Under the pieces are notes generated by a model. That model worked only from the letters and a program-made list of their open reading frames with translations. It had not been told where the DNA came from and ran no database searches. Source: Nocardia shimofusensis NBRC 100134 (GTDB lineage Bacteria; Actinomycetota; Actinomycetes; Mycobacteriales; Mycobacteriaceae). Taken from it: a stretch of DNA of 64,000 bases. Made by a program: the position numbers and the translations under genes. The first letter of the stretch is position 1, and each line of letters opens with the position of its first letter. Positions 42,007 to 50,748 of the stretch are shown piece by piece. The DNA is taken from positions 186,001 through 250,000 of the forward strand of contig NZ_BDBT01000007.1 of assembly GCF_001613125.1 (NCBI RefSeq), given 5' to 3'.

Positions 42007-43648
42007 ACTGAGTCACAATCTGCGTCGGTGGGGTTCGGCGATCCCAGCGGTCCTCGCCTCGGGAATGTTGGCACCGGTCGGCCCGCGCAAGGCCGCGACG
42101 TTGGCGCGCAGTTTCTACCGGTACGGTCCGACACCGGCGATGTTGCTGGCGGCGAGCGCGATTCGTCATCCGGACAAGGTCGCGATCATCGACGACTCCG
42201 GGCAGCTGACCTACCGGCAGTTGCAGCAGCGGGCCGAAGCGATCGCCGCGGCCCTGTTCGCCGCGAGCTCGGCACCGCCGAGGTCGGTGGGCATCATCTG
42301 CCGCAACCACCGCGGGTTCGCCGAGGCGCTGGCCGCGGGCGCACAGCTGGGCGCGGAGCTGATCTTCATCAACACCGAACTCCCCGCCCCACAGCTGCAG
42401 GCGATCCTGGCCCGGCACAACCCGGATGTGCTGATCTACGACGACGAATACGCCGCCACGGTGGCGGACGCCGATTTCGCAGGGGTCAGGGTGCTGGCCT
42501 GGCGCGAACCGGACGCCGATCTCGCCGGCCTGCCGACGCTGGACGATCTGGCGGCACGACGTCATCCGGCGCCGCCGCGGGTACGTCACGCGGTCAAGCT
42601 GACATTGCTGACCTCGGGAACGACCGGACAGGCGAAGGGGGTTCCTCGAGCGGTGAAGCCCACCGCGATCCTGGCGCTCACGGTGACAGCGATGGCGATC
42701 GTGCGGCTGCGGTCCACCGACCGGGTGCTGGTGGCACCGCCGATGTTCCACGGATTCGGGCTGTTGTCGTTGATGGGTCCGCTGGCGCTGGGCGGAACCG
42801 CGATCTGTCGGCGTCGTTTCGATGCCGCGACCGCGCTTGCCGATATCGCCCGTCACGAAGTCACCGTGGTGCTCGCGGTGCCGGTGATGCTGCAGCGGTT
42901 GCTCACCGCCGCCGGGACGGCTGATGCCGTTGCGGCCCGACGGCATCTGCGGATCATGGTCACCGGTGCGGCACCGATTTCGCCGACCGTCATCTCGCAG
43001 CTGATCGAGGCTTTCGGTCCGATCGTGGTCAACGGGTACGGCTCGACGGAAGCGGGAATGGTCACCGTCGCCACCCCCGCCGATCTGGTCGCCGCACCCG
43101 CCACCATCGGCCGTGCCGCGCTCGGGGTGTCGGTGCGGATCCTGCGCGCCGACCGCTCCGAAGCCGCCGCGGGTGAGATCGGTGAGATCTTCGTGCGCAG
43201 CGGCCTGGAATACACCGGCTACACCCCCGACCCCACGGCGACGGTCTCGACCAAAGAAGTCGTCGACGGGCACGTCAACACCGGGGACATGGGTCATTTC
43301 GATGCCGAGCGCAGGTTGTTCATCGACGGTCGAGCCGACGACATGATCGTCTCCGGCGGGGAGAATGTCTTCCCCGGCGAGGTCGAAGATCGTCTCGCCG
43401 CCCATCCCGACATCACCGAGGCCGTCGTGATCGGCGTCCCCGATGCCGAGTTCGGGCAGGTCCTCCATGCCTTCGTTGTGCTCGGACCCGAGGCCGGGTC
43501 GCCGAGTGAGGACGCGCTCAAAGCACATGTGCGCGCCGGCCTCGAACGCTACAAGGTGCCCAAACGCTTCGTTGTGCTCGACGAGATCCCGCGCAATGCC
43601 GGCGGCAAAGTGTTGCGGGCGGAACTGCACGCGGCATCCGAGTCCTGA
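41996..43648 (+). CDS. Acyl-CoA synthetase (FadD13-like)
   Basis: 550-residue ANL enzyme. LTLLTSGTTGQAKGVPRAV (P-loop) lies near residue 200, NGYGSTEAGMVTVATP near 345, NTGDMGHFDAERRLFIDGRADDMI near 425 and the catalytic Lys in GGKVLRAEL near 540. The N-terminal 45 residues (LRRWGSAIPAVLASGMLAPV) are hydrophobic and may hold it at the membrane. It activates acids to CoA thioesters in two steps. Coupled by overlap with the SDR gene. Confidence 0.87.
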   Translation: MPAELSHNLRRWGSAIPAVLASGMLAPVGPRKAATLARSFYRYGPTPAMLLAASAIRHPDKVAIIDDSGQLTYRQLQQRAEAIAAALFAASSAPPRSVGIICRNHRGFAEALAAGAQLGAELIFINTELPAPQLQAILARHNPDVLIYDDEYAATVADADFAGVRVLAWREPDADLAGLPTLDDLAARRHPAPPRVRHAVKLTLLTSGTTGQAKGVPRAVKPTAILALTVTAMAIVRLRSTDRVLVAPPMFHGFGLLSLMGPLALGGTAICRRRFDAATALADIARHEVTVVLAVPVMLQRLLTAAGTADAVAARRHLRIMVTGAAPISPTVISQLIEAFGPIVVNGYGSTEAGMVTVATPADLVAAPATIGRAALGVSVRILRADRSEAAAGEIGEIFVRSGLEYTGYTPDPTATVSTKEVVDGHVNTGDMGHFDAERRLFIDGRADDMIVSGGENVFPGEVEDRLAAHPDITEAVVIGVPDAEFGQVLHAFVVLGPEAGSPSEDALKAHVRAGLERYKVPKRFVVLDEIPRNAGGKVLRAELHAASES

Positions 43649-43673
43649 ATCTCTGCTCGAAAGGCGAAAACTG

Positions 43674-45221
43674 ATGACAACGAGACCGATTCGCAGGCCG
43701 AAGATCATCATCATCGGTGCCGGCGTCGCCGGGATCTCGGCAGCGGTCACTTTCAAGGAGGCCGGTTTCGACGACTTCGTGATTCTGGAGAAGGGAGCCG
43801 ATGTCGGTGGCGTGTGGTTCTGGAACCGCTACCCCGGATTGGCATGTGATGTGCCCTCGCAGCTCTACCAGTTCGGCTTCGCCCCGAAACCCGACTGGAG
43901 CCGGGTCTGGGCCACCGGACCGGAGATACAGCGTTATCACGCCGAGGTCGTGGACCGCTTCGGCTTGCGCGCGCACCTGCGGCTCGACAGTGAGGTCACC
44001 GACGCGGTGTTCGACGGACTCCGCTGGCGGGTCGACGTCGCCGACGGCAGCGTCCACGACGCCGACTTCGTGATCGCCGCGACCGGGGTCCTGCATCACC
44101 CGTTCACCCCGGACCTGCCCGGGCTCGACAGCTTCGAGGGGACTGTCGTGCACACCGCCCGCTGGGACGACGCGATAGTCACCGCGGGCAAGCGGATAGC
44201 GGTGATCGGGTCCGGTTCGACCGGCGTGCAGGTGGTTTCGGCGCTGCAGCCGCAAGCGGCCAAGCTCACCCAGTTCACCCGCACCCCGCAATGGGTGCTC
44301 TGGGCGCCGATGGACGTGGCCCAATCCGGCCTGGTGACCAAGGTGCTCGCGGCCTCGCCCGCGCTGCACGACCGGGTGTACGCGGGGGCGCTGTGGGCCT
44401 CGGGCATCCTCGCCGATGTCGCGTTGCGCCCGACCTGGCGGCGGCGAACGTTGCAGCAGTTGGCGAAGTTGTCGCTGCGCGTCCAGGTGCGCGACAAGGC
44501 CCTGCGGGAGGCGCTGACGCCGGATTATGAGCCGCTGTGTAAGCGGCAGGTCGTCTCCGGCACCTATTACCAGGCGATCCAGGCCGACAACGCCGAGCTG
44601 GTGACCGAGAAGATCACCGAGATCACCCCGACCGGTATCCGCACCGCCGACGGTCGCCGACACGACATCGACCTCATCGTCTTCGCGACCGGTTTCCACC
44701 CACACAACTACATGCGGCCGATGAACCTGCGCGGCCGTGACGGACTCACCATCGACCAGGCGTGGGCCGGCGGCCCGCGCGCCTACCGGATGACCGCGAT
44801 TCCCGGGTTCCCGAACATGTTCACCGTGCTCGGCCCGAACTCGCCGACCGGCACGATCTCGCTGCAGTACTCGGCTGAACTGACCGCCCGCTACATCACG
44901 CGCTGGCTGCACCGGTTCGCCGCGGGCGAATTCGACACCGTGGAAGTCACCGAGGCGGCCACCACCCGGTTCAACGACGCTGTCGCCGAGGCAATGGGGC
45001 CGACGGTGTGGAACACCGGCTGCAACTCCTGGTATTTCACCGACCAGAACACCATCGACCTGTGGCCCTTCGACCGCGCCACGATGACCACCATGCTCAC
45101 CGAACCAGACGACCGCGACTTCCATCTCCGCGTTGTCGACGACGGCATCGGACGCCACGCTCGCGAGCACACCGCCCCGGCGTCGGCGCCCACTCTGGGC
45201 CGGAAGGCTTCTCGCCGATGA
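43674..45221 (+). CDS. Baeyer-Villiger/FMO-type flavin monooxygenase (MymA-like)
   Basis: 515 residues. FAD motif IIIGAGVAGISAAVTF at residues 12-27; the BVMO fingerprint FEGTVVHTARWDD (FxGxxxHxxxW) near 155-167; NADPH motif VIGSGSTGVQVVSAL near 178-192; and ATGFHPHNY near 345. Such enzymes insert oxygen next to ketones or oxidise S/N centres. The neighbours (SDR, acyl-CoA ligase, esterase-like patatin) would then handle alcohol-to-ketone, ester hydrolysis and acid activation. ATGA overlap with the patatin gene. Confidence 0.88.
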   Translation: MTTRPIRRPKIIIIGAGVAGISAAVTFKEAGFDDFVILEKGADVGGVWFWNRYPGLACDVPSQLYQFGFAPKPDWSRVWATGPEIQRYHAEVVDRFGLRAHLRLDSEVTDAVFDGLRWRVDVADGSVHDADFVIAATGVLHHPFTPDLPGLDSFEGTVVHTARWDDAIVTAGKRIAVIGSGSTGVQVVSALQPQAAKLTQFTRTPQWVLWAPMDVAQSGLVTKVLAASPALHDRVYAGALWASGILADVALRPTWRRRTLQQLAKLSLRVQVRDKALREALTPDYEPLCKRQVVSGTYYQAIQADNAELVTEKITEITPTGIRTADGRRHDIDLIVFATGFHPHNYMRPMNLRGRDGLTIDQAWAGGPRAYRMTAIPGFPNMFTVLGPNSPTGTISLQYSAELTARYITRWLHRFAAGEFDTVEVTEAATTRFNDAVAEAMGPTVWNTGCNSWYFTDQNTIDLWPFDRATMTTMLTEPDDRDFHLRVVDDGIGRHAREHTAPASAPTLGRKASRR

Positions 45222-46189
45222 CCTCCCGCGCATTGGTGATCGGCTGCGGCGGCACCATCGGCGCCGCCTGGATCGTCGCGGCCCTGGACGCCTTGTCCAC
45301 TCAGCTGGGCTGGGATCCGCGCACAGCGGATCTGATGCAAGGTACCTCGGCGGGTGCCGAAATCGTCACCCTGCTCGCCAGCGGGGTTTCGGTTGCCGAG
45401 CTGGTCTGCATGCAGCAGGGCACCGCCCACGACCGACGATTGCGCGCCCACCACGACGCCGCACCACCGTCCCTGCCACCGCTGCCGTTCCCGCGGCCAC
45501 TGAACCCCGGTCTGCTGCGCTCCCAGCGCGGTCTGACCGCCCTGGCCGGTATCGCGCCGATCGGGCGTGGCGATGCGAGCCGGCTGGCGCGGCTGGCCGA
45601 GGCCTACACCGGCGACCTGCCCTGGCTCGACCATCCCGCCGCGCGCATGGTCGCCGTCGACATCGAGACGGGCCGGCGGGTTGCCTTCGGCGCCCCGGAC
45701 GCGCCCGCGGTGTCGCCGGCCACCGCCTTGCAGGCGTCGTGGGCGGTGCCGGGATGGATGCCCCCGGTCACCGTGGGTGGCCGCACGTATGTCGATGGCG
45801 GCGCGGCCTCGACCGCGTCGCTGGATCTATTGGCGGACCACGGTTTCGACGAGATCTATCTCATCGCACCGATGGCATCACCGGACCGTGCCCGCATCCC
45901 CGGCATCGGCGGTTTCGTCGAGGACCGGTGCCTGCGACGGCCGATGACCGACATCCTCACCGCCGAGATCGACACCGTGGCAGCCCGCGGTACCCGGGTG
46001 ATCGCGATGTGCCCGCGCGCCACCGATCTGGCTCACCTGCCGGCGAACTTCATGAATCGCCGAACACGTCACCACGCGTTCGCCGCTGCGCTGCACACCG
46101 CCCGCGACACTGTCGCGGCCGCCCTGGCCACGGGCGCGACTCGAGGTGAACGCTCACGTCCAGACGATGTGACGGCCCGGGAAATGTGA
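45218..46189 (+). CDS. Patatin-like phospholipase/esterase
   Basis: 323 residues. Oxyanion segment IGCGGTIGAAW at the N-terminus, nucleophile elbow QGTSAGAEIV (G-T-S-A-G) near residue 43, and the catalytic-dyad Asp in YVDGGAASTAS (DGG) near 190. All parts of the Ser-Asp dyad are there. In this operon it could hydrolyse the ester made by the monooxygenase, or membrane lipid. Overlaps the next short frame by GTGA. Confidence 0.87.
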   Translation: MTSRALVIGCGGTIGAAWIVAALDALSTQLGWDPRTADLMQGTSAGAEIVTLLASGVSVAELVCMQQGTAHDRRLRAHHDAAPPSLPPLPFPRPLNPGLLRSQRGLTALAGIAPIGRGDASRLARLAEAYTGDLPWLDHPAARMVAVDIETGRRVAFGAPDAPAVSPATALQASWAVPGWMPPVTVGGRTYVDGGAASTASLDLLADHGFDEIYLIAPMASPDRARIPGIGGFVEDRCLRRPMTDILTAEIDTVAARGTRVIAMCPRATDLAHLPANFMNRRTRHHAFAAALHTARDTVAAALATGATRGERSRPDDVTAREM

Positions 46190-46311
46190 TCGCTGTCCAC
46201 GAGTACCTGAAACAGTTCACCGACGATCCGGTGCTGCGCGACTGGCTCGGCACCGGTCAGCGGGAGAACCGGGCGGCGCTTCCCAACGGCGACGAACTCG
46301 CCGGTCGGTAA
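46186..46311 (+). CDS. Short 41-codon frame coupled to the patatin gene
   Basis: GTG 46186 overlaps the patatin stop (GTGA) and opens a 41-residue frame: AVHEYLKQFTDDPVLRDWLG then TGQRENRAALPNGDELAGR, ending TAA 46309-46311. Codons are GC-rich at third positions. It is helical and acidic; no family recognised. It may be a true small protein or the residue of a shortened gene. Confidence 0.5.
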   Translation: MIAVHEYLKQFTDDPVLRDWLGTGQRENRAALPNGDELAGR

Positions 46312-46358
46312 CATTGCCAGCCGATCAGTACAACCGCATCGAGGAGGCATCCGGCGTC

Positions 46359-46970
46359 GTGCCGAAGATCCGAGCGGCTACCGTTGCCGAACATCATGCG
46401 GCGCAGCGCCGATCTCTGCTCGACGCGGCCCGCGGCATGCTGACCGCTGGGCAGATTCCCACTCTCGCCCAGGTCGCCGCACGCACCGGATTGGCTCGCC
46501 CGAGTGTGTACCAGTACTTTCGCTCGCGAGACGACCTGTTGATCGCGGTCTTGGAAGACGCGCTTCCCCGCTGGTCGACGCGGATCTCGCAACGCATGGA
46601 TCAGGTCGGCGATCCGGCCGGCCGGGTCCTCGCCTACGCCGCCGCCAACATCGAACTCGTCAGCGAAGGCGAACACGCCATCGTGCGGGCCTTGGCGACA
46701 GCACTGCCGGGCGACAAGCTCGCCGACCGCGCCCGTGAACTGCACGACCAGCTCAAGACACCACTGGTCACGACGCTCGTTCAATTGGGTGCTGCCGACC
46801 CGGAGATCACCGCCGAGCTGATCAACGCGATCGTGCATTCCGCGACCGATATGGTCGACGCCGGAGGCGACCCGAGCACTGTCCGGGCTCGCGTCGAAGA
46901 ACTTCTCACGCCCTATCTCGAACAGCGGTCTCGGACTTCGCGCGGCACGGTGCCGCCGGCCGAAGGCTGA
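46359..46970 (+). CDS. TetR family regulator (end of monooxygenase block)
   Basis: 203 residues. HTH at about residues 12-58: RRSLLDAARGMLTAGQIPTL, AQVAARTGLARPSVYQYFRS (recognition helix), then DDLLIAVLEDAL. The ligand domain is helical. GTG 46359 is 11 nt from GAGGAGG; a TTG 45 nt earlier is possible. Together with the TetR at the front it suggests two independent signals act on this locus. Ends in a shared hairpin. Confidence 0.85.
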   Translation: MPKIRAATVAEHHAAQRRSLLDAARGMLTAGQIPTLAQVAARTGLARPSVYQYFRSRDDLLIAVLEDALPRWSTRISQRMDQVGDPAGRVLAYAAANIELVSEGEHAIVRALATALPGDKLADRARELHDQLKTPLVTTLVQLGAADPEITAELINAIVHSATDMVDAGGDPSTVRARVEELLTPYLEQRSRTSRGTVPPAEG

Positions 46971-47002
46971 CCCGCCGCGGGGGCACGACGCGGCCGGGTC
47001 AG
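46967..47002. terminator. Bidirectional hairpin terminator
   Basis: CTGACCCGCCGCG (46967-46979) and CGCGGCCGGGTCAG (46989-47002) pair over 13 bp with one bulged base, around a 9-nt loop. Both stop codons of the convergent TetR and DUF420 genes lie inside the stem. Confidence 0.8.
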
Positions 47003-47490
47003 GCGACGAAGGCCAGCCCGTAGAACACCCAGCTCGTCACCGCTGTGAGGGTCATGCCGATCGCAGCGATCGGAGCCCATCGCCGATGCCATGCGCTGTG
47101 CGCTCCCGGATGCGGGGGCGCGCCGAAGTTGCGCGCCGCCCGGATGATCACCACGGGCCACAACGCCACCGAGAACACGGCGAACGCCAGGTGGATGGCG
47201 AGCGCTGTCCAGACCGCGGCCGATGCCGTGCCGCCGACGACGCCGGCAGCACGATCCTGCCACCCGTTGAAGCGCACATCTATCTCGAACAGGACGACCG
47301 CGGCGAACAGGCCCACCGCGAGCAAGATCTGAATTCTCTTGTGCATGACAAACTTTCGTTTCGCCTTGGCCTGGTAGACGCTCCACGCCAGCACGGCGAC
47401 CACGACCGCCATCACCAGCACCATGGTGTCCATCGACCACGACGCCCTCGTGCCGAGGAATCCGTCGACTCCGGGGAAGTCGTTCATCAT
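46999..47490 (-). CDS. DUF420 membrane protein
   Basis: 163 residues, four or five TM helices: MVLVMAVVVAVLAWSVYQAK, RIQILLAVGLFAAVVLFEID, WTALAIHLAFAVFSVALWPV and GMTLTAVTSWVFYGL. The basic KAKRKFVMHKRIQ between the first two helices and a conserved His-rich HPGAHSAWHRRW loop fit DUF420, relatives of which help cytochrome oxidase maturation in Bacillus. Two adjacent ATGs (47490 and 47487) are possible. A palindrome lies upstream. Confidence 0.8.
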   Translation of the reverse strand: MMNDFPGVDGFLGTRASWSMDTMVLVMAVVVAVLAWSVYQAKAKRKFVMHKRIQILLAVGLFAAVVLFEIDVRFNGWQDRAAGVVGGTASAAVWTALAIHLAFAVFSVALWPVVIIRAARNFGAPPHPGAHSAWHRRWAPIAAIGMTLTAVTSWVFYGLAFVA

Positions 47491-47517
47491 CGGTCTCTTC
47501 GCCTCTCTACGGAGAAC

Positions 47518-47544
47518 ATCTTCCCGACGCGGTGTCGGGAAGAT
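47518..47544. repeat. 11-bp perfect palindromic hairpin
   Basis: ATCTTCCCGAC-GCGGT-GTCGGGAAGAT, 28-54 bp upstream of the DUF420 start and about 100 bp downstream of the response-regulator stop on the same strand. It can serve either as terminator for the two-component operon or as an operator for DUF420. Confidence 0.7.
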
Positions 47545-47643
47545 TTACCGGATTGCGACCCTAGCACTGCCCAGCCACAGCGATCCCGGAGATCCCTCGG
47601 TGCGGCCAGGGCGGCCGGTATCGCTGTGACACCGCCACCGAGG

Positions 47644-48279
47644 TCAGCGGCGGATGAAGCCCAGGGAGGTCGCGGCGGCGACGGCGGCGGTTCGCGAGTC
47701 GACGTCGAGCTTGGTGTAGATGCGCGCCAGGTGGGATTTGACAGTGCCCTCGGTCAGGTGTAGCCGGTCACCGATGGCATGGTTCGACAGCCCGTCGGCG
47801 ACCAGGGTGAGGACTTCGGTCTCGCGCCTGGTCAGGGCAGTGCCCGGCGTGCGTAGTCGGTTCATCAGCCGGTCGGCGACCGTGGGCGCCAAGGTGGTGC
47901 GTCCGGCAGCCGCGGTGCGTACGGCGGCGGCCAGGTCCTCGGGCGGGGCGTCCTTGAGGAGGTATCCGGTCGCGCCGGCTTCGATGGCGGGCAGCGTGTC
48001 GGCGTCGGAATCGTAGGTGGTGACGATCAGCACCCGGGGCGCTCCCTGGCGGGCGGTGATCTGGGCGGTTGCTTCGGCGCCGCCCATGCCTTTGCCGAAC
48101 TGGAGGTCCATCAGCACGACGTCGATATCGCCTTCGGCGGCACGGCTGATCGCCTCCTGCGCGGTGGCGGCTTCGGCGATGACGGCGAGATCGGGCTCGG
48201 TTTCCAGCACGGCGCGCAGTCCGGCCCGCACGATGGGGTGATCGTCGGCCAGAAGCAGGCGGATGGGGGTGTCGGTCAC
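47644..48279 (-). CDS. NarL/LuxR-type response regulator
   Basis: 211 residues. Receiver domain (1-120) with LLLADDHPIVRAGL, phospho-acceptor Asp in VVLMDLQFGKGMGG, Thr/Tyr switch VTTYD and Lys in YLLKDAP. LuxR HTH (about 145-205): LTRRETEVLTLVADGLSNHAIGDRL and EGTVKSHLARIYTKL. GTG start at 48279 overlaps the kinase stop (GTGA). Divergent from an ABC exporter, its likely target. Confidence 0.92.
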   Translation of the reverse strand: MTDTPIRLLLADDHPIVRAGLRAVLETEPDLAVIAEAATAQEAISRAAEGDIDVVLMDLQFGKGMGGAEATAQITARQGAPRVLIVTTYDSDADTLPAIEAGATGYLLKDAPPEDLAAAVRTAAAGRTTLAPTVADRLMNRLRTPGTALTRRETEVLTLVADGLSNHAIGDRLHLTEGTVKSHLARIYTKLDVDSRTAAVAAATSLGFIRR

Positions 48280-49487
48280 GGCCGGGCCTCGGTCTCGGTT
48301 GACGGGATGGGCAGCTGGGCGGCCACCGTGGTGCCGTGGCCGGGAGCGGATTCGACGGTGACGGTGCCCCCGAGGGCTCGGGCGCGGGCGCGCATGGACG
48401 GTAGCCCGAATCCGCCGGCGTCGGGGTCGGGGTCGGGGAGCTGTTCGGGGTCGAAGCCGAGTCCGTCGTCGATGACGTCGAGAGCGATATGGTCGTCGAG
48501 GTAGCTGAGTGTGACCTCGGCCGTGGTGGCCTCGGCGTGGCGGACGGTGTTGGCGAGGGCGGACTGCGCGATGCGCAGCAACGCGACCTCCTGGGCGGTC
48601 GTCAGTGGGGCGGGATCGCCGACGAGGTGGAACCGTGTGGTGATCTGGTGCCGGGTGCTGGTGGTACTGCACAGGCGTTCCAGTGCGCCCGCCAGGGTGG
48701 TGCCTTCCAACGTGGGCGGGGTCAGAGCGGCGACGAAGCGGCGTGCCTCGGCGAGATTGTCCACGGCGGCCTGCCGTGCCTGGTCGATATAGCGGGCCGC
48801 GTTCTCCGGCGCCAGCGGCAGTGCTCGTTCGGCCGCGCGCAGCAGCAACTGGATGCTGGAGAGGCCTTGGGCGAGCGTGTCGTGGATCTCGCGGGCCAGA
48901 CGGTCGCGTTCGGCCAGGACACCGGCGATGTGCTGGGCGGCGGCCAAGTCCGCGCGTGTGGTGGTGACCTCGTCGATCAGTCGGCGGCGCTCTTCGCTCT
49001 CCCGGTAGAGGGCCTGGTACCCCCAGACCACCGCGACCGCCACGGCGGCGCCGAGCGCGGGCCCGATGGCCATGGCGGGGCTGAAGAAGTGCTGGTGGGC
49101 GGCGAAACCGGCGATCGCCGCCGCGGCGGTGGCCGCCACGGCCACCAGCCCGGCGCGGCGCGGCAGCAGGTGCAGTTGGAGGAAATACAGCGGGAAGGCC
49201 ACCCATACGGCGTCACGGGTCAGGACGAGCAGAACCAGCCACGCGACTCCGACGGCGGCCAGCCACAGCGCGGCGGCGCTCCGCGAGCGGCGGACACCCG
49301 GCAGCATGGGACCGACCGCGTATATCAGGCCGCACGCCGTCGCGGCGACGACGGCCGCCCCGGCGTGCGGTCCGTCATCGGCCACAGCTCGGCCTGCGGC
49401 GATGGCGAGCAAGCCGATGATCAGCAGATGCAGGCACCAGGCCAGCGCCCGCGGGGTCGGGGTCAGGACGGGGGCATCGGCGTTCAC
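48276..49487 (-). CDS. Sensor histidine kinase (NarL-type, HisKA_3)
   Basis: 403 residues. About six TM helices in residues 15-160 with short loops, so it is a membrane-embedded sensor without a large extracellular domain. The H-box LAREIHDTLAQGLSSIQLLL lies near residue 195-215 (His in REIHD). The ATPase has NTVRHAEATTAEV (N box), DDGLGFDP (G1) and GGFGLPSMRARA (G2). This class, paired with NarL regulators and ABC pumps, often senses cell-envelope agents. Confidence 0.9.
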   Translation of the reverse strand: MNADAPVLTPTPRALAWCLHLLIIGLLAIAAGRAVADDGPHAGAAVVAATACGLIYAVGPMLPGVRRSRSAAALWLAAVGVAWLVLLVLTRDAVWVAFPLYFLQLHLLPRRAGLVAVAATAAAAIAGFAAHQHFFSPAMAIGPALGAAVAVAVVWGYQALYRESEERRRLIDEVTTTRADLAAAQHIAGVLAERDRLAREIHDTLAQGLSSIQLLLRAAERALPLAPENAARYIDQARQAAVDNLAEARRFVAALTPPTLEGTTLAGALERLCSTTSTRHQITTRFHLVGDPAPLTTAQEVALLRIAQSALANTVRHAEATTAEVTLSYLDDHIALDVIDDGLGFDPEQLPDPDPDAGGFGLPSMRARARALGGTVTVESAPGHGTTVAAQLPIPSTETEARP

Positions 49488-49659
49488 AGTGATTCCAGGT
49501 TACGAAGGCAGACGTCCTCGGGCGTCCATCGAAAGTTAGAACCCGTATGCCGTCTTTCCGCCTGCCGAGTGCAGTCCTGCGCCAGACGCGCGCACCAGGG
49601 GTCGGCCGCGACAGTGGAGTCGTACCACTTCCCACCGCCGGAAAGGACGGGCCGAAGCC

Positions 49660-50748
49660 GTGTTTGTCGCCTGGAGAGACCTGAAGTTCGCCAAGGGGCG
49701 CTTCGCCTTGATGGGGGCCGTCATCGTGCTGATCACCCTGCTGGTCGGATTGCTGTCCGGGCTGACCGGCGGACTGAGCCAGCAGAACATCTCGGCGATC
49801 ACCGGATTGCCCGCCGACAAGATCGCCTTCCAGGCTCCCACCGGCGGGCAGGACCTCTCGTATTCCAATTCCACTGTCACCGAGCGTCAATGGCGGCAAT
49901 GGTCCCAGGCGCCCGGTGTCGAGAGCGCCGAACCGCTGGGGATCACCACGACCAAGGCCACCGCCGGGAACAGGAGCATCGGGGTCTCGGCCTTCGGTGT
50001 CGAACCCGGCTCTCACCTCGCCCCGGACAGCGACAAGATCAGCGACAGCACGGTGGTGCTGTCCACCGCGGCTGCCGACAACCTCGGCGTCGAGGTCGGT
50101 GACTTCCTTGCCCTGGCAGGCCGGGGCCTGGAGGTGGCCGCCGTCGAGGGCGACGCATTCTTCAGCCACACGCCCGTCGTGTGGACCAGCAGGGCCATCT
50201 GGCAGCAGACCGCACCGCCCACCGACAGCGGGGACGGCCCGACCGCCACCGTCATCGCCCTGACCACCGCGCCCGGCGCCGACACCGACCTCATCGACCA
50301 GCAGGTCGGCACCAAGACGGTCTCGCCCGAGGACTCGCTGTCCGCGATCGGTTCCTATGCCTCCGAGAACGGCGCCCTGCAGCTGATGCGCGGCTTCCTG
50401 TTCGCCATCTCCGCGCTCGTCGTCGGAGCCTTCTTCACCGTCTGGACCATTCAGCGCAGCGGCGACATCGCCGTACTCAAGGCCCTGGGCGCATCCACCG
50501 CCAGCCTCCTCGGGGACGCCCTCGGCCAAGCGCTCGTCCTGCTCGTCGGCGGCACCCTGCTCGGCACCGGCATCGCCGCGGCCGCGGGGGCACTCGTGAT
50601 CGGCTCCGCCGTGCCGTTCCTGCTCACACCCGCCACCGTCCTGTTCCCGGCCGCCGTGATGATCCTGCTCGGCGCACTCGGAGCCGCCTTGTCCATCCGC
50701 AGGATCACCTCCGTCGACCCGCTGACTGCCCTGGGGAGTGCCCGATGA
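49660..50748 (+). CDS. FtsX/MacB-like ABC transporter permease
   Basis: 362 residues. One N-terminal TM (FALMGAVIVLITLLVGLLSGL), a periplasmic-side domain of about 190 residues (VSAFGVEPGSHL, LGVEVGDFLALAG), then three TM helices (MRGFLFAISALVVGAFFTVW, LLGDALGQALVLLVGGTLLGTG, TVLFPAAVMILLGALGAAL) and the RRITSVDPLTALG cytosolic end typical of FtsX-domain permeases. GTG start. Overlaps its ATPase by ATGA. Likely exports a peptide or lipid-like compound under the divergent two-component system. Confidence 0.88.
   Translation: MFVAWRDLKFAKGRFALMGAVIVLITLLVGLLSGLTGGLSQQNISAITGLPADKIAFQAPTGGQDLSYSNSTVTERQWRQWSQAPGVESAEPLGITTTKATAGNRSIGVSAFGVEPGSHLAPDSDKISDSTVVLSTAAADNLGVEVGDFLALAGRGLEVAAVEGDAFFSHTPVVWTSRAIWQQTAPPTDSGDGPTATVIALTTAPGADTDLIDQQVGTKTVSPEDSLSAIGSYASENGALQLMRGFLFAISALVVGAFFTVWTIQRSGDIAVLKALGASTASLLGDALGQALVLLVGGTLLGTGIAAAAGALVIGSAVPFLLTPATVLFPAAVMILLGALGAALSIRRITSVDPLTALGSAR

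Noticed and set aside
41834..43756. 640-codon minus-strand frame opposite the acyl-CoA synthetase
   Set aside because: Low-complexity antisense reading; the plus strand has all ANL motifs in order.
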